In this document: piece by piece, positions 1-5,758 of the stretch
How the letters are laid out: every line of letters begins with the position of its first letter
How positions within the stretch are numbered: the first letter of the stretch is position 1
DNA from: Parcubacteria group bacterium SW_4_49_11
Lineage (GTDB): Bacteria; Patescibacteriota; Minisyncoccia; SW-4-49-11
Reading direction: 5' to 3'
Assembly (NCBI GenBank): GCA_003021915.1
Contig: PXOY01000016.1
Span: 1 to 7,742, forward strand
Length of the DNA stretch: 7,742 nt
Program-made: the position numbers and the translations under genes
Notes under the pieces: model-generated
Database searches by the model: none
What the model was told of the DNA's origin: nothing
Seen by the model: only the letters and a program-made list of their open reading frames with translations

Positions 1-2186
1 TTGTCTTTTTGCTGTCGTTGTTGGGACCTGTACGCGGCGCGTTTGGCGGGAACATCCCGGCCGGGTTGAGTCTGGCCACCGGCAATCTTCAGCAACTCGG
101 CCTTTTTCTCTCCGTTATGACATTGGTATGCGTTTCCTATACCGTGTTTGTGGGGAAACGTCTGCGTGCTCGGCTGGGATATTTACTGGTAGGCCTTTTG
201 TCTCTTATTTCAGTACTTCTCATTTCCTATACGCCCGCTCTCTATGTTCTAATCTTCGGGTTTGTCGGTGTGTTTGTGGTGTACTTCAATCGTATGTCGG
301 GAGATCCGGATAATACGGACTCAGGGCAGAGGTCCGCGAACCCCAAGAAACACCGTAAGCAGACGGGGAGGAACTCGTTCACGCTTCGCAATCTTTCGAT
401 GGCGCTCTCTCTCGTGGGAATCGCGTTGATTACGAGTTTTTTGTTTTATCAGCCATTTCAGGGCCTGTCGGGTTCAAATGTGTACGTAAAAACGGGTGAA
501 TCTCTCAGTATTACGCGCCAGACTTGGGCCAACTATCCGATAACAGGTACCGGACTTCAGACAGTGCTTTTTGACTGGAGTAAATATCACTCCGAGAATC
601 TCAATCAGACATCAGCTTGGAACGCACGGTTTAATGACCTCGGGAACGAATGGTTTAATATCGCGGTTGAAGGCGGGGTGCTCCTGCTTCTCGCGTGGGC
701 GCTCCTCATCTGCGCGGTGGTCTTTTTCGGGCTTCTGACGCTTGTTATGAAACGATTGCCGTTTGATGGTACCCTCTGTGCACTGATTTTAGGACAGTTC
801 GGGTTGGTTTTAGCGAGTTTTATTACCGCCTTCGGGTCTCTGTTGTGGTTTACGTTTTTCCTGTTTTTGGCACTTACGACGGCGTTATATGTCGACCGAG
901 GTGTGTTTAAGGGGCAGAGTAAAACGTTGAATGTGAGTACACTTCCGGGTATTTACGCTTCGCTGTTAGGACTGGGCGGTGTTGCGGTTTTTATCGGCAT
1001 GTTCGTGATACTCTTTGCCGGCGTGAACGTCTATCGAGCTGACATTGCTTACGGACGGGGATTGCGCGCCTCCGAGATGCAAACGCAAGTCAGTAGTCTC
1101 GAACGAGCGGTAAACTTAAACCCTTTTAACATCGTGTACAACCAAGGATTGGTACAGGCGCGCCTGGGGGAGGTGCAGAGTGAGGCCGCCAACCTCCGGA
1201 ATAGTGAAGAGCGTGGGCGGGAGCAACAAACACAAAAGCGTCGTCAAAAACTCCAGGATCTCCGATCCAAGTTGAAGAATACGCAATCCGTGGTATCGCG
1301 CGTAGCCGACCTGCATCCGGAAGACGTGCGCGCGTACGAATTGGCCGGTTCGTTTTATTTGGAAGCGATGACGTATCGTCCCGGTTTTCAGGAAAAAACG
1401 ATTCTCTCGGCGATGGATACGGCACAAAAATTGGATCCGGTGAATCCGGTTCATTATAATCGCAAGGCAGAGTACTATATTACCCAAGCTCAACAAATAA
1501 AGACGCAAAAACAACGTAAACAGCAAGCGCGAGCGAGCGGTTCTGGGGTGTTAAGCGAGCAACCATCGGATGGTCTCGGTGAAAAGGGAAAAACGGCCCT
1601 TTCTAAAGCCGAAAAAGCGGTGAAGAAGGCGATTAGCCTCAAAAAAGGGTACGCCACAGCGTATCGCACCTACGCGCGCATCTATTCCCTCCGCGGGAAC
1701 GAAGACAAACAGGTCGCCAAGTTGGAAGAGTATCGCTCGTACGTAGAGAATAATGACTTGGTTCTCGATCGAGACACCTACTTTGCTCTGGGACGTGCGT
1801 ACTTCAATACCGGAGAGACCAAAAAGGCCGAGCGGGTGTTCTCACAGATTACCGAACAGTTCCCCAACCATGTGAACGCTCTGTATTCGCTGGGGCTTAT
1901 AGAGGAGCAGCGCAGCAATCTCCAAAAGGCGCGTTCTTACTTTAAGCGCGTAAAAGAGATTACGCAAAATGACGAGCAAATTGACCGGAAGTTAGAGAAT
2001 CTCGGACAGACCACTCCGTCTCAAAGTGAGGATTCTCAATCCCTTCAGGGAGAGCTCCCCGCAGACACAGAACAGTCTTCTTCCTCGGACGGATCGTTCG
2101 AATCTTCGTCCGAGAGCACTACAAATGGGAATTCTTCAAACGGTACCTTCCCATCGGGCGAAGGAGGCAGTACGACGGTAGAGTAA
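1..2186 (+). CDS. O-antigen ligase/Wzy-like membrane protein with C-terminal TPRs (5' partial)
   Basis: The frame is open to the left edge, so the N-terminus is missing and the TTG at 9 is probably internal. Residues below count from that TTG. Hydrophobic segments lie near 29-49, 55-93 (two), 129-149, 220-247, 255-296 (two) and 315-343. Between them, about 168-225, is a Wzy_C/WaaL-type signature: SITRQTW, then YPITGTGLQTVLFDW, then LGNEWFNIAVEGGVLLLL. In classical ligases the last part carries a conserved His-Asn; here it reads Gly-Asn. After the last membrane segment come helical repeats, with two clear TPRs at 589-656 (YFALGRAYFNTGETKKAERVF and the following unit). Lys/Gln/Arg-rich stretches lie at 386-425 and 494-545, and the last 55 residues are a Ser/Gly-rich tail. 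The family transfers lipid-linked glycans or polymerises them outside the membrane; the acceptor here is unknown. Heptad repeats follow the stop codon directly. Confidence 0.8.
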   Translation, partial: VFLLSLLGPVRGAFGGNIPAGLSLATGNLQQLGLFLSVMTLVCVSYTVFVGKRLRARLGYLLVGLLSLISVLLISYTPALYVLIFGFVGVFVVYFNRMSGDPDNTDSGQRSANPKKHRKQTGRNSFTLRNLSMALSLVGIALITSFLFYQPFQGLSGSNVYVKTGESLSITRQTWANYPITGTGLQTVLFDWSKYHSENLNQTSAWNARFNDLGNEWFNIAVEGGVLLLLAWALLICAVVFFGLLTLVMKRLPFDGTLCALILGQFGLVLASFITAFGSLLWFTFFLFLALTTALYVDRGVFKGQSKTLNVSTLPGIYASLLGLGGVAVFIGMFVILFAGVNVYRADIAYGRGLRASEMQTQVSSLERAVNLNPFNIVYNQGLVQARLGEVQSEAANLRNSEERGREQQTQKRRQKLQDLRSKLKNTQSVVSRVADLHPEDVRAYELAGSFYLEAMTYRPGFQEKTILSAMDTAQKLDPVNPVHYNRKAEYYITQAQQIKTQKQRKQQARASGSGVLSEQPSDGLGEKGKTALSKAEKAVKKAISLKKGYATAYRTYARIYSLRGNEDKQVAKLEEYRSYVENNDLVLDRDTYFALGRAYFNTGETKKAERVFSQITEQFPNHVNALYSLGLIEEQRSNLQKARSYFKRVKEITQNDEQIDRKLENLGQTTPSQSEDSQSLQGELPADTEQSSSSDGSFESSSESTTNGNSSNGTFPSGEGGSTTVE

Positions 2187-2190
2187 AAGA

Positions 2191-2232
2191 GAAGCCTGAA
2201 AAACGTAGCACGTAGCAGGTAGCAAGTAGCAA
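2191..2232 (+). repeat. Heptad repeats: one GAAGCCT unit, then four GTAGCAN units
   Basis: Four base pairs after the stop of the ligase-like gene there is one GAAGCCT unit (2191-2197). After a short A-rich link come four uninterrupted 7-bp units GTAGCAN at 2205, 2212, 2219 and 2226, with seventh bases C, G, A and A. The first six bases are invariant. A related array lies behind pilB at 7512-7539. Each unit contains TAG, so the array places a stop in every plus-strand frame. Its function is unknown. Confidence 0.85.
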
Positions 2233-2237
2233 GGAAA

Positions 2238-2272
2238 TAGTATTTAGTAGTTAGAATATAGAATTTAGAATA
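2238..2272 (+). repeat. Heptad repeat array, TAGNANN family (five units)
   Basis: Five consecutive 7-bp units start at 2238, 2245, 2252, 2259 and 2266. They read TAGTATT, TAGTAGT, TAGAATA, TAGAATT and TAGAATA, so TAG is fixed and the other positions vary between few bases. A three-unit relative lies directly behind the pilB stop (7468-7488). Because 7 is not a multiple of 3, any three units give TAG in all three frames. It lies 5 bp after the GTAGCAN array and shares its period but not its sequence. Confidence 0.8.
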
Positions 2273-2292
2273 GTCGAGACATGCGGATAACG

Positions 2293-2432
2293 GCGCGATA
2301 TATGGTGGTACTTTGCTACTGGCACGTGACCATGTAGGTGTACCTTGCTGTGTTTTCCTCCTTTTTGAAGGAGGAAACACCCGTTAGGGAATGGAGGTTA
2401 CCTTACAACTGTATATCAACTATATATCGCGC
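2293..2432. repeat. 140-bp segment bounded by perfect 11-bp inverted repeats
   Basis: GCGCGATATAT at 2293-2303 is the exact reverse complement of ATATATCGCGC at 2422-2432. Between the arms lie the SD/anti-SD hairpin (2350-2380), a CACGTG palindrome (2323-2328) and inverted relatives of the GTAGCAA repeats (2309-2324 and 2341-2349). The right arm also belongs to the 11-bp repeat array and to the small hairpin at 2429-2443, so alternative foldings would compete. This could be a structured RNA, a small repeat element of MITE type, or a by-product of the repeat content. No coding frame in it looks real. Confidence 0.5.
2350..2380. other. Strong hairpin pairing CCTCCTT with AAGGAGG
   Basis: TTTCCTCCTT (2354-2363) and AAGGAGGAAA (2368-2377) form a perfect 10-bp stem with loop TTTG. 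Skipping one T at 2353 adds GTG/CAC (2350-2352 with 2378-2380). The arms match the 16S anti-Shine-Dalgarno and the Shine-Dalgarno consensus. Lying between convergent genes, it could stop transcription or protect 3' ends on either strand, but neither strand has a following U-run, so it is not a standard intrinsic terminator. Confidence 0.6.
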
Positions 2433-2493
2433 TCGAAGAGCGCATGTATCCACTGTATATCGATCTGTGAGGCTCATATATCAACCAAATATC
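2411..2493 (+). repeat. 11-bp phased repeats, RTATATC-N4 (three pairs)
   Basis: Seven-base cores resembling RTATATC occur in pairs exactly 11 bp apart: 2411/2422, 2444/2455 and 2476/2487. The pairs begin 33 and 32 bp apart, so nearly all copies share one helical phase. Cores are followed mostly by AAC or CAC. Deviations are ATGTATC at 2444 and AAATATC at 2487. Between pairs one and two, at 2429-2443, sits a perfect 6-bp hairpin (GCGCTC, loop GAA, GAGCGC). A fourth pair lies upstream of the pilM promoter at 3271-3288. The 7+4 direct-repeat geometry matches operators of PhoB/OmpR-type regulators, but an array inside a convergent spacer is not a typical promoter site. Confidence 0.65.
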
Positions 2494-2502
2494 AATTTTC
2501 TC

Positions 2503-2530
2503 TGGCTTCCGGCTTCGGGCTTCAGGCTTC
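2503..2530 (-). repeat. Heptad repeat array, GAAGCCN family (four units), behind comFC
   Basis: Read on the minus strand, as in the comFC transcript, four perfect 7-bp units GAAGCCN begin 5 bp after the comFC stop. Their seventh bases are T, C, G and A in turn, so every base occurs once while the other six positions never change. The preceding AAAGAGAAGCC also matches the sequence behind the ligase-like gene. The same family recurs at 7549-7576. Confidence 0.88.
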
Positions 2531-2535
2531 TCTTT

Positions 2536-3156
2536 TCACGCTGCCAGTGGAAATCCGTACACGGCTGTCGCACCTTCGGCCTTAAGGACCGACGCGCAGG
2601 CGCGAAGTGTGGCGAGGGTGGTAGCTACGTCATCCACGAGTAAAACAGGTTCCCTCAAAGATGGATGTCCCGGCGAGCTCTGAAAAACACCCCGCATATT
2701 AGAAGCGCGTGTTGTTGCGGAAAGACTCATCTGAGGTGCGGTGGAAACGGCGCGATAGAGTCGTTCGTCAAGTGGTACCTGATAATGATCGGCGAGATGC
2801 GCTCCCAGCAGATGAGCCTGATTAAACCCACGAGTAAGCCGCCTCTTTTGATGAAGGGGAACGTACGCTACCGTCTTCGGGGGAGCGAACGGCTCGGGGA
2901 GCGTGGCAATGCGGTCTCTCATATGCCGCGCCAACGGAGTAGCAAGCTTGCGTACGCGATAGTACTTGTACATCTGAATGCTGTGTTTGACTCGTCGGCG
3001 TTGATAAGGCAAAACAGGAATAAGACCATCCAGCGGATACATGTGAGCACACGCGTGCACCCCGAAAAACGACTGTTTGCACGGATAACACGAAAACGGC
3101 AGTTGGTTACTCGGGAGTGAAGAGAGACAGTCTTTGCACAATCCCGTCGGATTCAC
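2536..3156 (-). CDS. comFC: ComF family protein, ComFC-like phosphoribosyltransferase
   Basis: A cytoplasmic protein of the ComF family, needed for DNA uptake in Gram-positive competence and often linked to type IV pili. Counting from the GTG start, a zinc-ribbon region has CKDC at 7-10 and CYPC at 23-26. The family signature YVPLHQKRRLTRGFNQAHLL follows at 98-117, then PQMSLSATTRASNMRGVF at 141-158. The phosphoribosyltransferase PRPP loop is VLLVDDVATTLATL (171-184), where relatives usually have TTG rather than TTL. The first zinc pair, CVIC, is missing from the GTG-started product but is encoded in frame just upstream (3174-3163), with the preceding IYFPSL also typical of the family. No ATG, GTG or TTG lies between that region and the upstream TAG at 3234-3232. 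The real start is therefore uncertain: GTG 3156, or a rare ATT or ATA further up. The gene converges on the ligase gene and diverges from pilM. Confidence 0.85.
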   Translation of the reverse strand: MNPTGLCKDCLSSLPSNQLPFSCYPCKQSFFGVHACAHMYPLDGLIPVLPYQRRRVKHSIQMYKYYRVRKLATPLARHMRDRIATLPEPFAPPKTVAYVPLHQKRRLTRGFNQAHLLGAHLADHYQVPLDERLYRAVSTAPQMSLSATTRASNMRGVFQSSPGHPSLREPVLLVDDVATTLATLRACASVLKAEGATAVYGFPLAA

Positions 3157-3231
3157 CCGTTCACAGATTACGCAGAGGGACGGAAAATATATGGTGAGTA
3201 TAAGAATTCTGGAAGAGCCTCTATAATTCTC
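3157..3231 (-). other. In-frame N-terminal extension of comFC without a standard start codon
   Basis: Upstream of the GTG at 3156, the comFC frame stays open for 25 codons to a TAG at 3234-3232. Its last part encodes IYFPSLCVICER, which looks like the normal ComF N-terminus with the first CxxC zinc pair. Possible non-standard starts are ATT (3207-3205, with AGAGG 10 nt upstream) and ATA (3201-3199 or 3192-3190). A TATACT that could serve as a -10 box lies at 3202-3197; use of it would leave only a leaderless start or the short GTG form. Confidence 0.55.
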
Positions 3232-3270
3232 CTACTTTCTCACACTGTAGAAGAAAAATCAAGCACACCA

Positions 3271-3288
3271 GTATATCCACCGTATATC
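3271..3288 (+). promoter_or_regulatory. Paired GTATATC direct repeat upstream of pilM promoter (possible operator)
   Basis: Two identical GTATATC cores at 3271-3277 and 3282-3288 are separated by four bases, giving an 11-bp period. The pair ends 11 bp before the -35 box of the pilM promoter. It has the same design as the three pairs at 2411-2493. The 7+4 tandem layout is that of PhoB/OmpR family sites, so an activator or repressor of the pilus operon could bind here (inference). On the minus strand the site contains TATACT, so a role in comFC transcription is also possible. Confidence 0.5.
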
Positions 3289-3299
3289 TCCCCTACATT

Positions 3300-3327
3300 T
3301 TGACTGGAATTGTGCCTGTGCTACAAT
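3300..3327 (+). promoter_or_regulatory. Sigma-70-type extended -10 promoter of the pil operon
   Basis: The -35 box TTGACT (3300-3305) and -10 box TACAAT (3322-3327) are 16 bp apart, each one base from consensus. A TGC immediately before the -10 (3319-3321) makes it an extended -10 promoter. Transcription would start near 3334, leaving about 34 nt of A-rich leader before the pilM ATG. No Shine-Dalgarno sequence is visible in that leader. Confidence 0.85.
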
Positions 3328-3367
3328 GGTAAGAAGTTGAGAAAGCAAATCTTAATCAAAAACAAAC

Positions 3368-4429
3368 ATGTTCTCATTTTTCTCGAAAGACAACGCGTTT
3401 GGGGTAGATATTGGGACCCAAAGTATTAAAATCGCGGAGATTAAAGAGCATAAAGACAAGATAGAGCTTGAAAATTACGCGATTTTCTCCAGCGAAATTG
3501 GAGAGATTATTCAAGAACAGGGAGAGCATACCATGGCCGCGTCCACCATCGCCGAGACGGTTCAACGCATGTTAGGAGAGGCAGACATGAGCATGAATGA
3601 AGTGTTTTTCGCTCTCCCGAGCTTTTTTACGTTTTCTTCGGTTATCACCGTACCTACCATGTCGGAAGAAGAACTTGCCGAGGCAGTGCCGTTGCAGGCT
3701 CGCCAGCACGTACCCGTGCCCATGGATAGTGTGCAGGTCAACTGGATTAACTTAGGCAAACATGCCAAAGAAGAAAAACTGAATGTGTTAATTATTGCCA
3801 TTCCCAATAGTGTGGTGGCGAAATACCAAAATGTAGCCCATCAATTGGATGTGGAAATTAACGGGTTTGAGCTCGATATTTTCTCTCGTCTGCGCTCTCT
3901 GAGCCTTCCCGATAAGCACACGTGTATTGTGGACATAGGCTCGCGGAGCACGTCAGTGAGTATTGTGGATGACGAGCAAAACCTGCGTATGATTCGTGCC
4001 TTTGATGTGGGCGGGAATCAGATCACTGACCGGCTTTCGAATGCGTTGGAGATTTCCATGGAACGCGCGGAGTTGCTCAAAGTCGAGAACGGGCTTACGG
4101 GAGATCCGGGCGTGGCGAGCGTAATCGATAAAGTGCTTGGGAAGTTCTTTCGCAAAGAGGTGGGCAATATGATTCAAGAGTATGCCGACATGATGCACGC
4201 TCCGGTGGCACAGATTGAGTTGGCGGGCGGTATCTCCCAAATGAAAGGAATTAATAACTTTGTGGAAGATACCTTACAGAGATCACAGTCTCGACAGGAT
4301 ATTACGATCCGAGAGGCGCGTCCGACTTCAGAGCTCGCCGTGCCTGAGGAATTACGGGAGGTGTTTTTCGAAGACGTGTGGCATGACCTTTCTCTAGCGA
4401 TTGGTATTGCGTTAAGAAAGTACGTTTAA
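3368..4429 (+). CDS. pilM: Type IV pilus assembly protein PilM
   Basis: Actin/FtsA-like cytoplasmic ATP-binding protein that docks on the N-terminal tail of PilN and links the pilus motor to the inner-membrane alignment complex. At 353 aa it has normal full length. Visible motifs are the phosphate-1 loop GVDIGTQSIKIAEI (12-25), the PilM-specific VPLQARQHVPVPMDSVQVNW (107-126), the phosphate-2 loop CIVDIGSRSTSVSIV (186-200), GGNQITDRL (215-223) and the adenosine motif ELAGGISQMKGI (284-295), ending in AIGIALR. The ATG at 3368 fits the promoter and the family N-terminus. There is no clear Shine-Dalgarno site; the leader just before it is A-rich. First gene of the operon; pilN starts 6 bp after its stop. 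Confidence 0.96.
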   Translation: MFSFFSKDNAFGVDIGTQSIKIAEIKEHKDKIELENYAIFSSEIGEIIQEQGEHTMAASTIAETVQRMLGEADMSMNEVFFALPSFFTFSSVITVPTMSEEELAEAVPLQARQHVPVPMDSVQVNWINLGKHAKEEKLNVLIIAIPNSVVAKYQNVAHQLDVEINGFELDIFSRLRSLSLPDKHTCIVDIGSRSTSVSIVDDEQNLRMIRAFDVGGNQITDRLSNALEISMERAELLKVENGLTGDPGVASVIDKVLGKFFRKEVGNMIQEYADMMHAPVAQIELAGGISQMKGINNFVEDTLQRSQSRQDITIREARPTSELAVPEELREVFFEDVWHDLSLAIGIALRKYV

Positions 4430-4435
4430 GGTTCT

Positions 4436-4990
4436 ATGGGCAATGACATCAATTTCATCCCCGGTGCTGGAAAATCTTCCGAGGATACCCAACCCAAAAA
4501 TAATCAACCTTCTGAGTCTCTCAGTAGCCGGTACCCGGTACGCGCGATTGGTATGGCACTGGGGGTGATTGTATTATATGTCGTGGGTATGTACGTTGCA
4601 GAATATGTTTTCTTGTCTCAGCCGATTCAGGAATTACAGTCTCGCAAGACGAACTTAGAGCAAAAACACGCCGACATTCGGCCCCAAACGTCGTCTGTTT
4701 CGAGTATGGTGGCTACGAGCGCTGCGCTTGCGACCGAGCGGAGGAATGTGGCTGAGTTGTTTCGGCTCGTGAAAGAGCAGCCGGGGTTTCAGACCGATCC
4801 GTCCACTATTACCTATGTGGGGCAACAAAATGAACTACAGATGAAAGTGAGAGCCTCGTCCGTAAGCGCTTTGAATAAGCATGTCGAACGAATTCAAACG
4901 CAGAGCATGGTAGAGAGCGCGAGTTTCGGAAGTATTAAACAAGCCCCCAATGGAGATCAGAGCTCCACGCTCACCATTACGTTTCGTTAA
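4436..4990 (+). CDS. pilN: Type IV pilus assembly protein PilN
   Basis: Bitopic inner-membrane protein that pairs with PilO and carries the PilM docking peptide. The N-terminal MGNDINFIPG contains INFIP (5-9), equivalent to the INLLP motif that inserts into PilM. A polar linker rich in Ser, Asn and Gln follows, then one membrane helix at about 38-60. After that come a coiled-coil-like stretch (61-82) and a C-terminal ferredoxin-like domain (about 122-184, with ITYVGQQNELQMKVRASS and the final STLTITFR strand). At 184 aa it is of usual size. It is only 6 bp from pilM, with no strong Shine-Dalgarno site, so translational coupling is likely. Confidence 0.92.
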   Translation: MGNDINFIPGAGKSSEDTQPKNNQPSESLSSRYPVRAIGMALGVIVLYVVGMYVAEYVFLSQPIQELQSRKTNLEQKHADIRPQTSSVSSMVATSAALATERRNVAELFRLVKEQPGFQTDPSTITYVGQQNELQMKVRASSVSALNKHVERIQTQSMVESASFGSIKQAPNGDQSSTLTITFR

Positions 4991-4992
4991 CC

Positions 4993-4997
4993 AGGAG
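4993..4997 (+). promoter_or_regulatory. Ribosome binding site of pilO (AGGAG)
   Basis: AGGAG lies 4 nt before the ATG at 5002. It is the only clear Shine-Dalgarno sequence inside the pil operon; pilN, the 61-aa gene and pilB are preceded by TTCT or ACCT directly before ATG. It supports 5002 rather than the overlapping out-of-frame ATG at 5007. Confidence 0.75.
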
Positions 4998-5001
4998 TCG
5001 T

Positions 5002-5553
5002 ATGCTATGGAAACGCCTTACAGTCTTGATCGTAACAATCGGTGTCATTCATATCGTCTCCGGGATTTTTGTGGATCGCTTTCAAGACAAGGTAGCGAAG
5101 CGCCAACGTTTGGAAAAGGACGTGGCGATTCTCAATACGTACGTCACCAATGAGCAGGTGCAGAATAATGCGGGCAAAATATTTAAGCGATTTCCCTCAA
5201 CCTTAAATGAAGCCCAACAGAAACAGCGATTATTTCAGATTGCGGATCAAACGGGCCTGACCCTTACGGCGGTACAAGAGGGAGGTAGCGAGCCAGGAGG
5301 TATTCCGGCCTTTGAGCCCGCTTCCTCTTCGGACGAAGACGAAACAGAGGAGTTCGGATTCCAGGCACGCACGCTCTCCTTTTCCATAACCGCCGAAGGA
5401 GCGTTTGAGCAACATATTGCCTTCCTTCAAACCCTTCACGAACAGCCTCCGTTTACGCGTATCACGAACGTATCGTTTGATACTCCGCAAAGGGTTGGAG
5501 AAAACGTTGGTCTCGTAAGTGAGTTTAATATGGTACTATATTATCAAAAGTGA
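5002..5553 (+). CDS. pilO: Type IV pilus assembly protein PilO
   Basis: Bitopic membrane partner of PilN in the alignment complex. It has a short basic start (MLWKR), one membrane helix at about 7-24, a coiled-coil segment (25-48, VAKRQRLEKDVAILNTYV), then a C-terminal periplasmic-type domain of alpha/beta ferredoxin-like form. That domain includes LFQIADQTGLTLTAVQEG (77-94) and, after an acidic insert (SSSDEDETEEF, 108-118), the strands TLSFSITAEGAFEQHIAFLQTL (124-145) and FTRITNVSF. It is 183 aa long, normal for the family. Identification rests on fold pattern and on its place behind pilM and pilN, since PilO sequence is poorly conserved. It ends in TGA, and the next gene starts 3 bp later. 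Confidence 0.88.
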   Translation: MLWKRLTVLIVTIGVIHIVSGIFVDRFQDKVAKRQRLEKDVAILNTYVTNEQVQNNAGKIFKRFPSTLNEAQQKQRLFQIADQTGLTLTAVQEGGSEPGGIPAFEPASSSDEDETEEFGFQARTLSFSITAEGAFEQHIAFLQTLHEQPPFTRITNVSFDTPQRVGENVGLVSEFNMVLYYQK

Positions 5554-5556
5554 CCT

Positions 5557-5742
5557 ATGCAACGTCTTTTTTCTGTCTTACAAACGTATAAAGTTATCTT
5601 TTTCACCCTGGGTGTGGTGGTGATATTCGGATTGTATGTGTACCGAGTGTTAGGAGTGCTCATAACGGCGGATTTTGAGACAGCGGAGGTAGAAGCTCAG
5701 ACGCGAGCGGCCATTACCACCATTTTCGATCAACTCCCTTAA
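5557..5742 (+). CDS. Small single-pass membrane protein in the pil operon, function unknown
   Basis: A 61-residue protein with a short basic, aromatic N-terminus (MQRLFSVLQTYK), one membrane helix at about 13-36, and a 25-residue tail that is mostly acidic and helical (TADFETAEVEAQTRAAITTIF). It has no lipobox and no cleavable signal pattern. The 3-bp gap from pilO and 16-bp gap to pilB make it a translated member of the operon. It takes the place where many proteobacterial operons have the lipoprotein pilP, but shares no feature with PilP. I do not recognise a family. It may be a small partner of PilN/PilO or of the motor (inference). Confidence 0.75.
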   Translation: MQRLFSVLQTYKVIFFTLGVVVIFGLYVYRVLGVLITADFETAEVEAQTRAAITTIFDQLP

Positions 5743-5758
5743 CGCGTGGCAATCACCT

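Noticed and set aside
1116..1526. Minus-strand open frames inside the ligase-like gene
   Set aside because: Shadows of the TPR coding region; no motif, no operon context.
2205..2272. CRISPR array
   Set aside because: Units are 7 bp with no spacers, no repeat of CRISPR length and no cas genes nearby.
2350..2380. Rho-independent terminator between the convergent genes
   Set aside because: The stem is strong but neither strand has a U-run after it. Kept as a hairpin of unknown role.
2338..2643. Plus-strand frames in the spacer after the ligase-like gene
   Set aside because: They run through the hairpin, the 11-bp repeats and the heptad array and into comFC antisense. The product looks non-protein-like and has no convincing ribosome binding site.
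2665..3120. Plus-strand open frame of 151 codons
   Set aside because: It lies antisense to comFC, whose minus-strand product carries clear family motifs. The plus-strand product resembles nothing and is basic and irregular.
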